Part shown: piece after piece, positions 56,361-64,000 of the stretch
Numbering within the stretch: the stretch's first letter is position 1
How the letters are laid out: every line of letters begins with the position of its first letter
Assembly (NCBI RefSeq): GCF_017830045.1
Contig: NZ_JAEDXU010000014.1
Coordinates: forward strand, 1 to 64,000
Origin: Enterococcus larvae
GTDB lineage: Bacteria; Bacillota; Bacilli; Lactobacillales; Enterococcaceae
DNA: 64,000 nt
Reading direction: 5' to 3'
Notes under the pieces: model-generated
Databases searched by the model: none
What the model was told of the DNA's origin: nothing
Seen by the model: only the letters and a program-made list of their open reading frames with translations
Made by a program: the position numbers and the translations under genes

Positions 56361-57389
56361 TCAGTTTCCATAAGTTAGTTTGATCATTTTATGGTCAACG
56401 ACAGGCGATTCTCCCTTTACTGGACCGAAATATGACTGCATTTGATTTCGAAGGCGACCGATATACTCGCGATCACGCATGAAGGTATAGAAGCCTAGAG
56501 GGTCTGTTGTTGAATGGTCACCAATCCAAGTATCGTTTTTCAGGGAAATATCTTTTCTGACAGTATAATGACCTAGTGATTGTTGAAACTCATAGCTCTG
56601 AACAAAGGCGATAAATAAGCGGGCTGCTGCCTTGTGCTTAGTCAGCTTGAACATAGCAATTCTTTGTCCCCAGGAAATAAAGAAATCATTTTTAGGAATG
56701 AAGGATTGAGAAAGCTGTTCCGGCATGGTTTCATATCCAGTCAAGCTACCTAGTAAGCCTTGCTTACCAACCAATAACGGTGGTCCAGCTGTTCCTCTGA
56801 TAAACAGGGGATTGAGCTTAGCTAAATCAGCTAAGAATTGTTCTCCATGTTTTTTGATCATTTGACTATAGACAAATAAAACGGCATCATCATCATGAGG
56901 GTATGTTAGCACTAATTTATCTTGATACTCATGCGTCAACATATCCATAAGCGACTCTGGAGTAGAGGACAAACCGCTCTTGGCGTATTGAGGTAAAAAT
57001 GCAAACATACGAAAAACTGAAAATGCGCCCTCCGAATCTTTAAACTCATCACGAATATTTTGAAATCCGACAGGCTTGAATGGTTCAAGTACATCCAGTT
57101 TTTTCCAATCTTCAAAGTCATTTGAGGTCTGCAGCATCGTCACGTCGGGAGTTAGGTCACCATTCAATAGCTCTTCGTAGATTTTCAGATCATGGATTTT
57201 TGATAATTCTACCTTGATATCAATGGGGATTTCAGGAAATCGGTCAGAAAACGCTTGAACTACCGCATCTTGTTGGTTCACGGCATCCCCGCCAGCCCAG
57301 ATAATCAACTCTTCTTTTGTACCACCCATCTCTTCAATGGCCAGCTGGTAAAGTTCCTCTAATTCTTTGTTTTCTAAATCTATACTCAT
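56361..57389 (-). CDS. Signal-less solute-binding-protein-like protein
   Basis: The 342-residue protein has the fold motifs of ABC iron/anion-type solute-binding proteins (ELIIWAGGDAVNQQDAVVQAFSDRF at about 25-50 read in parts, LNGDLTPDVTMLQTSNDF, WGQRIAMFKLTKHKAAARLFIAFV). It has no signal peptide or lipobox: the N-terminus is acidic (MSIDLENKELEELYQLAIEE). It is therefore probably cytoplasmic, unless the export signal has been lost. It is divergent from a PadR regulator and shares a 30-bp palindrome with it, with no transporter genes nearby. A cytoplasmic ligand-binding or sequestering role is a guess. AGGAGGGG is upstream. Confidence 0.75.
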   Translation of the reverse strand: MSIDLENKELEELYQLAIEEMGGTKEELIIWAGGDAVNQQDAVVQAFSDRFPEIPIDIKVELSKIHDLKIYEELLNGDLTPDVTMLQTSNDFEDWKKLDVLEPFKPVGFQNIRDEFKDSEGAFSVFRMFAFLPQYAKSGLSSTPESLMDMLTHEYQDKLVLTYPHDDDAVLFVYSQMIKKHGEQFLADLAKLNPLFIRGTAGPPLLVGKQGLLGSLTGYETMPEQLSQSFIPKNDFFISWGQRIAMFKLTKHKAAARLFIAFVQSYEFQQSLGHYTVRKDISLKNDTWIGDHSTTDPLGFYTFMRDREYIGRLRNQMQSYFGPVKGESPVVDHKMIKLTYGN

Positions 57390-57430
57390 TTGTTGCCCCT
57401 CCTTCTTAATATTCGAGTTTTATACTTTAA

Positions 57431-57481
57431 TACAAACATGTAAATTTTTACATGTTTGTATCTACGTAATTATGTTATAAT
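57431..57481. promoter_or_regulatory. PadR operator (30-bp palindrome) and padR promoter
   Basis: TACAAACATGTAAA and its exact inverse lie two bases apart (57431-57460). They contain ATGT-N8-ACAT, the known PadR-family consensus. TATAAT (57476-57481) is 15 bases further on, so the palindrome overlaps the -35 region of padR. It should control both divergent genes. Confidence 0.85.
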
Positions 57482-57511
57482 CAAAAAAAGTAATTGTCAA
57501 GGAGAAGGCTG

Positions 57512-58063
57512 ATGGCTAAAAAAAATACACTCAGATATATATTGTTGGGATTACTTAGTACTCAGAAAATGACTGGTTATGATTTGAATCAAGCGTTTAA
57601 AGATGAGATAGGTGAGTTTTGGCAAGCGAAGCATAGTCAGATATACCCCGAGCTCACTAAAATGGAGCAAGAAGGATGGATCTCTTACGAGGTGGAAATT
57701 TCAGGGACAAAATTGGAGAAGAAGGCTTATTCTATTACAGAAGCTGGAAAAATTGAGCTTGTTAATTGGCTGGATACACCTTCAGAAGCTTTGCCGGTGA
57801 ACAGAGATGAGTTTGTTGTTAAGCTCTACTTCATAAACAACATGGATGATCCACATCTTCTTGAAGTGATAAACAATCAATACAAATTGCACGAAGCGAG
57901 GCTGGCTCATTTAGAAAGAAGAAAAGAACTGATTTTCAGCTCACAAAAGGAGATAGACGACAACTATGGTCATTTTTTGATCTTGGATCATGGGCTTACT
58001 CGTGAAAGGGACTATGTATCTTGGCTAAGCGGGATTCGTGATAGAATTGAAAAAGGCAGCTGA
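57512..58063 (+). CDS. PadR-family transcriptional regulator
   Basis: The 183-residue protein has the PadR winged helix at the N-terminus (LRYILLGLLSTQKMTGYDLNQAF, EFWQAKHSQIYPELTKMEQEGWI) and a C-terminal coiled-coil dimer domain (about 95-180), so it is the longer AphA/PadR-s1-like type. The start ATG 57512 follows AAGGAGAAGG; an in-frame TTG at 57494 lies before this site. It probably represses itself and the divergent SBP-like gene until a small ligand, often an aromatic compound or drug in this family, binds. Confidence 0.93.
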   Translation: MAKKNTLRYILLGLLSTQKMTGYDLNQAFKDEIGEFWQAKHSQIYPELTKMEQEGWISYEVEISGTKLEKKAYSITEAGKIELVNWLDTPSEALPVNRDEFVVKLYFINNMDDPHLLEVINNQYKLHEARLAHLERRKELIFSSQKEIDDNYGHFLILDHGLTRERDYVSWLSGIRDRIEKGS

Positions 58064-58116
58064 ATTTAACAAATAAGATGGGAGGAGTATTTGTTAAGTT
58101 AGTTAAAAAAAGTAAA

Positions 58117-58168
58117 GTAGGCTGGCATTGTCTTGAGCGAACGAGACAACGCTAGCCTGCTATTTTTA
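58117..58168. terminator. Bidirectional terminator between padR and the AraC-family gene
   Basis: GTAGGCTGGCATTGTCT / AGACAACGCTAGCCTGC stem, then TATTTTT. Confidence 0.85.
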
Positions 58169-58216
58169 ATTATTCTGGTGCACACTTCCTTCAAGTCCTA
58201 TATTTATCAGGAAGCT

Positions 58217-59251
58217 TCACAGCTGTGACCTTCGATACTCATTAGGAGAAAGTTGATATTTCTCATAGAACTTTTTATAAAAGAAGCTTACATTCTTATA
58301 GCCAATCTGCTGAATGATCTGTTCTATAGGAAGAGAGGAGTTCTTCAACAGTAAAATCGCATGATTCAGTTTGATATCTTGAATAATGGAGATGAAGGAT
58401 TTTCCCACATGCTTATGGATCAATCGACTAAGATAGCTAGGGTTGTAGCCGAACAGCTGAGCAACTTCTTTTAGTGTACAGCTCATATAGTTCTTTTCCA
58501 TATAATCTAGGATATCCCCGATATAAAACTGATTGGCGCTTTTGGATTCCTGTGATTTTTTCTTTTGAAAAGACCGCAGCAGCTCAGAAAAAACAATGAT
58601 CATATACGCATCGATGATTTCATGTGAATCGCTGCCGGGATCGAAATAATGGGAAAGTACACCTTCAACTGCATCCAGCAGAAATTCATTGTTTAATGCT
58701 TCAAAAACAATAAATTGATCATGCTTTTGAGTCTCAGATAAGGCATCAACAGCAAATTGAGAGATCGTACCATTGGAAGCTAGTCGACTGAGCATCTGCG
58801 AAGAAAAGTATTCTTTTTTCATTAGAAAATTGATTAAAATGTCATCTTCGGAGGTCTCCAATATTCGATGAACGACATCTGTATCTAATAAACAGAAGGC
58901 GCCTTTTTTCAACAGAACCTTTTCATTATTGATGATCATTTCAACATCGCCGGAATAGACATAGCTCATTTCGATAAAGTCATGCATATGAAACGGCGTA
59001 TAGGAATGTCTGGCATGCTTCAAAATGATCAGCTGGCTGCTCTCTATAAAACTGGTATAGGGCAGTCCCTTTTTCAGAGCGCTTTCTAAATGTCTTTCAA
59101 AGGTATATTGATAAACCCTGTCTCCGTTGTCTGAAATAAAAGAGGAGAAATCATCGTAGTCCATTGCAGCGGTTTTAGTTGAAGGAGTCAGCAGCTCAGC
59201 TTCAGTTTCTGTATACGCAGTTAAACGCTTTCGAATTTCTTTTTTATCCAT
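58217..59251 (-). CDS. AraC-family transcriptional regulator of the rhamnoside PTS locus
   Basis: The 344 residues have an N-terminal cupin-type domain (around 75-150; HARHSYTPFHMHDFIEMSYVY read in parts) and a C-terminal AraC double helix-turn-helix (about 240-340; CTLKEVAQLFGYNPSYLSRLIHK and IIQQIGYKNVSFFYKKF, ending in LSPNEYRR). It is divergent from the EIIC-GH78 pair and is probably their activator. GGAGGGAC precedes its ATG. Confidence 0.92.
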   Translation of the reverse strand: MDKKEIRKRLTAYTETEAELLTPSTKTAAMDYDDFSSFISDNGDRVYQYTFERHLESALKKGLPYTSFIESSQLIILKHARHSYTPFHMHDFIEMSYVYSGDVEMIINNEKVLLKKGAFCLLDTDVVHRILETSEDDILINFLMKKEYFSSQMLSRLASNGTISQFAVDALSETQKHDQFIVFEALNNEFLLDAVEGVLSHYFDPGSDSHEIIDAYMIIVFSELLRSFQKKKSQESKSANQFYIGDILDYMEKNYMSCTLKEVAQLFGYNPSYLSRLIHKHVGKSFISIIQDIKLNHAILLLKNSSLPIEQIIQQIGYKNVSFFYKKFYEKYQLSPNEYRRSQL

Positions 59252-59651
59252 GATGTCCCTCCCGATTAAAAATGGTCAGTGGTAATACAGAACTATCTAA
59301 GTCTTATGTTAATCGCAGAAAGTTGACTATGTCAACATGAATTTCATCTGCAGAAGCATCAAGCAAAAATTTGGAAGGGAATACGAGTGCTACGCTGGGG
59401 AAAGAGGAAGTGGTGAAGTATGTGTTTAATCACGTACATATCATGTGTAGTATTCCTTTTTTGTTTTCATTGTAAACCCAGGACAAAAGAAAAACGATTC
59501 ATTAAAAGTAAAATTCAGTCAATATTCTAGTCAAAAACAGATATTTAATAAAAAGAGTTATTCAGATAGAATGATTATGATAGCGATATCATAAAGGGTG
59601 GTCCGGACATCGTTTATAGTCACTATAGAAAAAATAAGGAGATGTGACGAA
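59252..59651 (+). other. Divergent control region of the rhamnoside PTS locus
   Basis: A 400-base AT-rich region holding the araC-type gene and EIIC promoters. TGATAGCGATATCA (59578-59591) matches cre at 12 of 14 positions and is nearly palindromic. TATGAT just overlaps it as a possible -10. Nothing else was recognised. Confidence 0.45.
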
Positions 59652-60953
59652 ATGAATACTGAAAAAATGTCTTTAGGAGACAGAATACAAGAGAAGCTGG
59701 GGCCGTTTTCTGCTAAAGTAAATGGAAATTTATATATTCAAGCCATTAGAGATGCGATGCTGGCTTACATGCCGTTTACATTTGTGGCGTCGATCTTTCT
59801 GATTATAGCCTTCTTTCCAATTGAAGCTGTGACAGAGTTTATTACCAACGTATTAGGCGTGGCTGATGCAAGTATCTGGCAAAATAAATTATTGTATGTC
59901 AATCATGCAACCCTTGCAATTGGCGGACTTATTGTCGTGATTTCATTATCAAAATCATTGTCGGAAAAATTGAATGTCAATGTCACACAAAATATTTTAA
60001 CAGCCTTAGTATCCTTTTTATTATTGACGCCATTAACGGAAACAGAAAGCGGTCCAATGCTGGATATTTCGCGGATTGGTGCCCAATCAATGTTTCTTTC
60101 CATTATTGTTTGTATCATCAGTGTGAAACTATATAAGCTGATTGCAGATAGGGACATAAAAATTAAAATGCCTGCTTCTGTACCACCTGCAGTTTCAGGT
60201 CCCTTTGAGTCAGTTATTCCATCTTTTATCGTTGTTTTTGTCTTCTTCGTCATTCGTTTGATTTTAGAAATAGGCTTTAACAGTGATGCATTGAGCTTGA
60301 TCAATACCGTGTTAGGTACACCATTGACACTTCTAGGTGGTTCGTTGGGCGGAATGATCGTTGTTAAAATTTTTGAACAGTTCTTATGGTTTTTCGGGTT
60401 GCATGGGACGTCTATCATTGCAGCAGTCATGGACCCAATCCATCAGGTTTTAGAAGATCAAAATAAAATTGCTTCACTTGCCGGAGATGTTCCTGAGAAT
60501 ATCATCAGCATGAGCTTTAGAAATCACTTCGCGTCAATCGGTCTAGTAGGAGCAGTCATTGCCATTTTACTGGTAGCGAAAAGCAGACAGTATAAGGAAG
60601 TCGGAAAAATCGCATTTGTTCCTTATTTGTTCAATATTGGCGAGCCAACGCTATTTGGGATTCCGCTGATGCTGAATTTCAGTTATATTATCCCTTTCCT
60701 TTTAGGAAATACAATTTCTACAGTTGTCTCCTATCTAGCTTTTGCATCTGGTTTAGTTCCTCTCCCGACAGGCCTAGCCCAGCTGCCGTGGACAACTCCG
60801 ATAATATTCAGCGGTTATTTTGTAACAGGGAGCATCAAAGGAGCACTCCTGCAAATCGTTCTACTGGTTCTGATGACATTATTATGGCTGCCTTTTGTTA
60901 AAGCGGCAGATAAGCAAATCTATGAGTCTGAAAAAATGACTGAACTGGACTAG
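59652..60953 (+). CDS. PTS EIIC component, lactose/cellobiose family (second copy)
   Basis: The 433-residue protein has about ten hydrophobic segments and the family signatures PASVPPAVSGPFESVIPSF, FLWFFGLHGTSIIAAVMDPI and LFNIGEPTLFGIPLMLNF (the Glu-Pro recognition motif). EIIA and EIIB are not nearby. The start ATG 59652 follows AAGGAG by 9 bases; an in-frame upstream GTG or ATG would add 18 residues. The alpha-L-rhamnosidase gene follows after 31 bases, which hints at a rhamnose-containing glycoside as the substrate. Confidence 0.92.
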   Translation: MNTEKMSLGDRIQEKLGPFSAKVNGNLYIQAIRDAMLAYMPFTFVASIFLIIAFFPIEAVTEFITNVLGVADASIWQNKLLYVNHATLAIGGLIVVISLSKSLSEKLNVNVTQNILTALVSFLLLTPLTETESGPMLDISRIGAQSMFLSIIVCIISVKLYKLIADRDIKIKMPASVPPAVSGPFESVIPSFIVVFVFFVIRLILEIGFNSDALSLINTVLGTPLTLLGGSLGGMIVVKIFEQFLWFFGLHGTSIIAAVMDPIHQVLEDQNKIASLAGDVPENIISMSFRNHFASIGLVGAVIAILLVAKSRQYKEVGKIAFVPYLFNIGEPTLFGIPLMLNFSYIIPFLLGNTISTVVSYLAFASGLVPLPTGLAQLPWTTPIIFSGYFVTGSIKGALLQIVLLVLMTLLWLPFVKAADKQIYESEKMTELD

Positions 60954-60984
60954 ATCGTAGAATGTTGGAGAGGGGGAAATAGCC

Positions 60985-63585
60985 ATTAGTATAGTAATAA
61001 ATGGAGCAATTGAGCCTTATACAGTTGTAGTGGATTTGCCAATCACAGTGGAATGGCGAGAGATAGTTTTCCAGCAACACAGCTATCTCATACAGATAAC
61101 AGATAAAGAGGGCAAACTGATTTTTGAAGAGCAGAAGCAAACGACTGAGAAGATAGCGGTCATTGATTTGAAGAAGAAAATAATTAGATCAGACCGTCAA
61201 ACCTTCTTTGTCCATCTCGTTCTAAATTCAATAAATAAGGAGCAATGGCGAATATCCAGCCAATTTACTACAGCCAGTCAAGGGATTCAAAAAGCGGACT
61301 GGATCACGCGACTGGATAATCCGATTGCTAAAGAGGGAACTTATTTTAGGGACAATCCTACAATCATCCTATCAAAGATGATTCAGCTGGAAACACCGAT
61401 AAAGCAGGCGTGGATCGATCTCTGCGGTTTAGGGTATTATACTCTGTTCGTCAATGATCAACGAATAGGAGATGACTACCTGAATAACGACATCAGTAAT
61501 TATGATAAGATAGTCTATTATGATACGTATGAAATCACAAAATACCTGAAAATAGGAGAAAACAAGATTGCCGTTGAACTGGGAAATGGCTGGTACAATC
61601 CGGCACCAATCAATATTCTGGGTAAATACAATGTACGTAAACAGTTAGCGATAGGAAAGCCTTGCTTGATAGCAGGGATTGATTTAGAGGATACCGAAGG
61701 TGAGAATCAACAGATTTTAACAGACGCCACTTGGGAAAGCTCAGAAGGTATGATTCTCATGAACAATGTGTTTGTTGGTGAAAGAGTTACAGATGCCAGC
61801 TTCAAAAAGAGAGAATCGACAGCAGTGAAGATTCTAGGTCCTTCAGGAGTACTTACTCCAGGAGAAATTCCGAAGATTCAGCGAGTAGCGGAATGTTTTC
61901 CAAAAAATGTTTTTTATGGAAATAGCAGGGTCATCGTTGATTTTGGAGAGATCATCTCTGGTCAAATTGCTTTTACGGTGTCCAAAGCATTTATAGGTAA
62001 GATAGCCTTAAGCTATTCAGAACGGCTAGTGGACGAAGAAACATTGGATTACTCAAGTACAATCAGTGGTACTTATGGTATTACAGATGCGGCACTTGGG
62101 ATTGAACCGGATCAGCAGATCATTCAAAGGGATGAACTAGTTAAAACGACAGAAGAAGCATTTCGTTTTTCCAATCAATACACCTACCATTCTTTTCGTT
62201 ATGTTGCTTTTGTTTTTAGAGAAGCTGTTTCTTTTGAAGAGGTAATAGAAGAATTGTCGGCCTTCAGAGTCCATACGAATGTTGACGTGATTACAGAACT
62301 TGAGACCTCTATACCTATGCTTAATGATTTATGGCGTGTCGGTCTTCAAACCAGACTAAACAATATCCACTCTTATTTTGAAGACTGCACCCGAGAACGC
62401 TTTGGCTATGGTGGGGATATTGTTGCGCTGATCGATTCTCATATGTATTCGATCAATGGTCTCGCTCTGCTAAAAAAGGTGATGACAGACTTTATCAATG
62501 ACCAAACGATACAAGGCGGAATTCCGGCAACAGCACCCTTTGTCGGTATCATGACGAATGGTCCGAGTGATAAAGCTGGGGCGGTCGACTGGCAGTTGGT
62601 ATTGCCGACCATTACGAACAAGCTATTGCAGTTTTATGATGAAAAGAAGTTTGTTAAGCAGTATATCCCTCAGCTAGCAAAGCATATTGACTACTTGCTC
62701 AGCTTTGATTTTGAGTATATCAAAGTATGCAGCTTGGGTGACTGGGGTTCGATTGATGAAGAGGTTGATGGAGCTGTAATTACGTCTCCAGATCAGGAAT
62801 TCTGTTCTGCCTGCAGCTACAGCATCATTCTTCAGGAATATCTTGCTGTGATGGCTGATCTTTCTGAAACTGAGCAGGCTGAACGGTTGTCAGCCAAGAT
62901 AGAGGCGGTCAACAAAAAAATTGTGACAACCTATCGTCAACCAAACGGCTATTTTGGAAAAGGAACTCAGTCCAGCTGTGTTTTTGCACTCAAAGCCAAT
63001 CTATTGGGTGATCGCGGTCAAGAAGTGATCGTGAATCAATTAGTCCGTAAAATAAATGCAAATAACGGGATTATTTCAGTGGGGATCTTTGGGATGTCGT
63101 GGATTTATGAGTACCTTCATAAGTTTGGCTATAAGGATGTTCTGTTTAATTGGCTGACAAGAAAGGAACAACCAAGCTACTCTTCTATGTTTGTAGAAAC
63201 AGGTACATTAAGTGAACATTTCCCATTGAAGGGCAACGATTCAACCTACAATGGTTCATTGAATCATGCCATGTTCTCCTCTTATTCGGCTTGGATGGTC
63301 AAACAGTTTTTAGGGATCAGTTTTCCAAAGGGATTATTTCAAAAAGTGATTATTACTCCGGAAACAGAATTACCTATTGAAAAAGTATGCGGCAGCTTTA
63401 AGATGCCTTACGGCAAGATCGAGCTTCAGTGGACTCAGTTTGAAGAATTGGTTGTGGGGGAAATAAGGCTTCCTAAAAATGTCTCTTATGAAATAGATGT
63501 TTCTTCCAAGGAAAGCATGATTGAAGAACAGGTTCGAGAGATGGGAGAATATCAAGAAATAGTAGTAAAGCTGAGAAGAACTTAG
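60985..63585 (+). CDS. GH78 alpha-L-rhamnosidase
   Basis: This enzyme removes terminal alpha-L-rhamnose from glycosides. The 866-residue protein (from the ATT) is the usual size and has no signal peptide, so it acts in the cytoplasm. It shows N-terminal beta domains with the GLGYYTLFVNDQRIGDDYLNNDISNYDK-type core (in parts), LGNGWYN, the (alpha/alpha)6 barrel motif EDCTRERFGYGGD (Asp467, Glu471, Asp478, matching catalytic residues of characterised GH78 enzymes, one residue shorter in the loop) and SLNHAMFSSYSAW. The frame is open back to a TAG at 60958 but has no ATG, GTG or TTG before GTG 61030. AGAGGGGG (60969-60976) instead sits 8 bases before ATT 60985, giving a plausible N-terminus, MSIVINGAIEPYTV. 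Confidence 0.9.
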   Translation: MSIVINGAIEPYTVVVDLPITVEWREIVFQQHSYLIQITDKEGKLIFEEQKQTTEKIAVIDLKKKIIRSDRQTFFVHLVLNSINKEQWRISSQFTTASQGIQKADWITRLDNPIAKEGTYFRDNPTIILSKMIQLETPIKQAWIDLCGLGYYTLFVNDQRIGDDYLNNDISNYDKIVYYDTYEITKYLKIGENKIAVELGNGWYNPAPINILGKYNVRKQLAIGKPCLIAGIDLEDTEGENQQILTDATWESSEGMILMNNVFVGERVTDASFKKRESTAVKILGPSGVLTPGEIPKIQRVAECFPKNVFYGNSRVIVDFGEIISGQIAFTVSKAFIGKIALSYSERLVDEETLDYSSTISGTYGITDAALGIEPDQQIIQRDELVKTTEEAFRFSNQYTYHSFRYVAFVFREAVSFEEVIEELSAFRVHTNVDVITELETSIPMLNDLWRVGLQTRLNNIHSYFEDCTRERFGYGGDIVALIDSHMYSINGLALLKKVMTDFINDQTIQGGIPATAPFVGIMTNGPSDKAGAVDWQLVLPTITNKLLQFYDEKKFVKQYIPQLAKHIDYLLSFDFEYIKVCSLGDWGSIDEEVDGAVITSPDQEFCSACSYSIILQEYLAVMADLSETEQAERLSAKIEAVNKKIVTTYRQPNGYFGKGTQSSCVFALKANLLGDRGQEVIVNQLVRKINANNGIISVGIFGMSWIYEYLHKFGYKDVLFNWLTRKEQPSYSSMFVETGTLSEHFPLKGNDSTYNGSLNHAMFSSYSAWMVKQFLGISFPKGLFQKVIITPETELPIEKVCGSFKMPYGKIELQWTQFEELVVGEIRLPKNVSYEIDVSSKESMIEEQVREMGEYQEIVVKLRRT

Positions 63586-63825
63586 TGGAGGGGAAAAGTT
63601 TTCTTTCGTTCAAATTGTTCAGAACAGCTCGCAGCAATAGTTGATCGATTGTTTTATAAAGAGTGTCAACACGTTCATTTTCGAATAGTTGTTTGAATGA
63701 TCTATTCTATAAATGTACTGATGATCACCGCGAACTCCTCCTATATATTTTATCTGCAGGTGTGACAATTCCATTCTACTTATGGGAGATTGTCGCGCCT
63801 GCAGATTTTTTATTTATCGTTTTAA
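63586..63825. other. Convergent gap between the rhamnosidase and sortase-like genes
   Basis: It holds only the bidirectional terminator; short open frames here have no ribosome sites. Confidence 0.5.
63750..63813. terminator. Bidirectional terminator of the rhamnosidase and sortase-like genes
   Basis: ATCTGCAGGTGTGACAAT and ATTGTCGCGCCTGCAGAT pair with one mismatch around a 19-base loop, followed by TTTTTT. Confidence 0.85.
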
Positions 63826-64000
63826 TTATTTATATGCTAAGACAAATAGGTTTACATCGTCATTCACACAGGTTTGCAGCGTGATGCGTTCGCCGCCACC
63901 GGTTCCAACAGTCAGGTCCCAGACATCTTGTCCGCTAGAAACCTCTGTTCCATAATCGTTTACCTGCATAGTGGATTGTACAGTATAAGTTGTCGGTGTT
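63826..64000 (-). CDS. Sortase-like protein, C-terminal fragment
   Basis: The last 57 residues of a protein that begins beyond the window are visible on the minus strand. They end a sortase-like beta-barrel: TYTVQSTMQVN, VWDLTVGTG, then the catalytic-Cys motif GERITLQTC (TLxTC) and NLFVLAYK at the C-terminus. Sortases anchor surface proteins or pilins to the cell wall. The arginine normally found 8 to 12 residues after the Cys is not present in VNDDVNLFVLAYK. Class cannot be given from the fragment. Confidence 0.7.
   Translation of the reverse strand, partial: TPTTYTVQSTMQVNDYGTEVSSGQDVWDLTVGTGGGERITLQTCVNDDVNLFVLAYK

Noticed and set aside
59903-60430. 175-codon antisense frame in the second EIIC gene
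   Set aside because: Mirror of hydrophobic EIIC codons; no independent support.
63663-63884. 73-codon plus-strand frame downstream of the rhamnosidase
   Set aside because: It spans the bidirectional terminator and runs into the sortase-like gene on the other strand; no good start.

Overview
The window (about 64 kb, low-to-moderate GC, Gram-positive gene style with strong AGGAGG ribosome binding sites) looks like chromosomal DNA of an Enterococcus or a close relative. Support comes from an enterococcal PBP5-type class B PBP, the core order pyrG / pbp1A-recU / ypsA / gpsB / rnpB / rlmL / dnaD-nth, and the many PTS and CcpA-type (cre) signals. It is unlikely to be E. faecalis or E. faecium: as far as I know they do not carry the Rnf complex found here. 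No tRNA, rRNA, CRISPR array, prophage or insertion sequence was recognised.

Layout. 1-335: 3' end of an iron-dependent alcohol dehydrogenase. 449-11282: housekeeping block (pyrG with a GGGC-start attenuation leader; pbp1A-recU on minus; ypsA; gpsB; RNase P RNA; rlmL; M32 carboxypeptidase; dnaD-nth). 11413-14016: membrane glycerophosphodiester phosphodiesterase and a TVP38/DedA-like protein, both on minus. 14456-15710: rimM-trmD. Its usual partner rplS lies 7.8 kb downstream at 23494, and the gap holds a LysR/YeiH pair and a complete rnfCDGEAB operon. 24159-27863: RpiR regulator divergent from a cellobiose-type EIIC and a GH4 phospho-glucosidase. 28432-38704: glycogen operon glgB-C-D-A-P plus a GH13 amylase, preceded by a cre-like site inside its promoter. 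38833-42311: BtrH-like protein (minus) and pbp5. 42385-43127: a gene-poor stretch with an orphan promoter and an 18-codon micro-ORF. 43128-47389: OFA-family transporter and a LysR-controlled acetyltransferase/lipoprotein/SDR group. 47508-55771: AraC-controlled uronide-utilisation cluster (lipoprotein SBP, DUF2264, GH88, small lipoprotein, two permeases, YesL-like). 56361-58063: signal-less SBP-like protein divergent from a PadR regulator, with a 30-bp palindrome between them. 58217-63585: AraC regulator, second cellobiose-type EIIC and a GH78 rhamnosidase whose best-placed start is an ATT codon. 63826-64000: 3' end of a sortase-like gene on minus.

How the parts fit. The accessory genes mostly concern carbohydrate supply and storage: beta-glucosides through EIIC/GH4, unsaturated uronides through the ABC/GH88 cluster, rhamnosides through EIIC/GH78, and surplus glucose into glycogen. 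Four cre-like sites suggest common catabolite control. Both EIIC loci lack EIIA and EIIB, and the ABC cluster lacks an ATPase, so these uptake systems must use shared components encoded elsewhere. Rnf would couple ferredoxin and NAD redox to an ion gradient.

Most notable for follow-up: the Rnf island splitting trmD from rplS; the orphan promoter plus micro-ORF at 42473-42629; a family of about 100-bp intergenic inverted-repeat elements sharing ATATAAATCCT ends; two mini-ORFs that appear to couple translation to glgC and to an ABC permease; the ATT start of the rhamnosidase; and the PadR/signal-less SBP pair.
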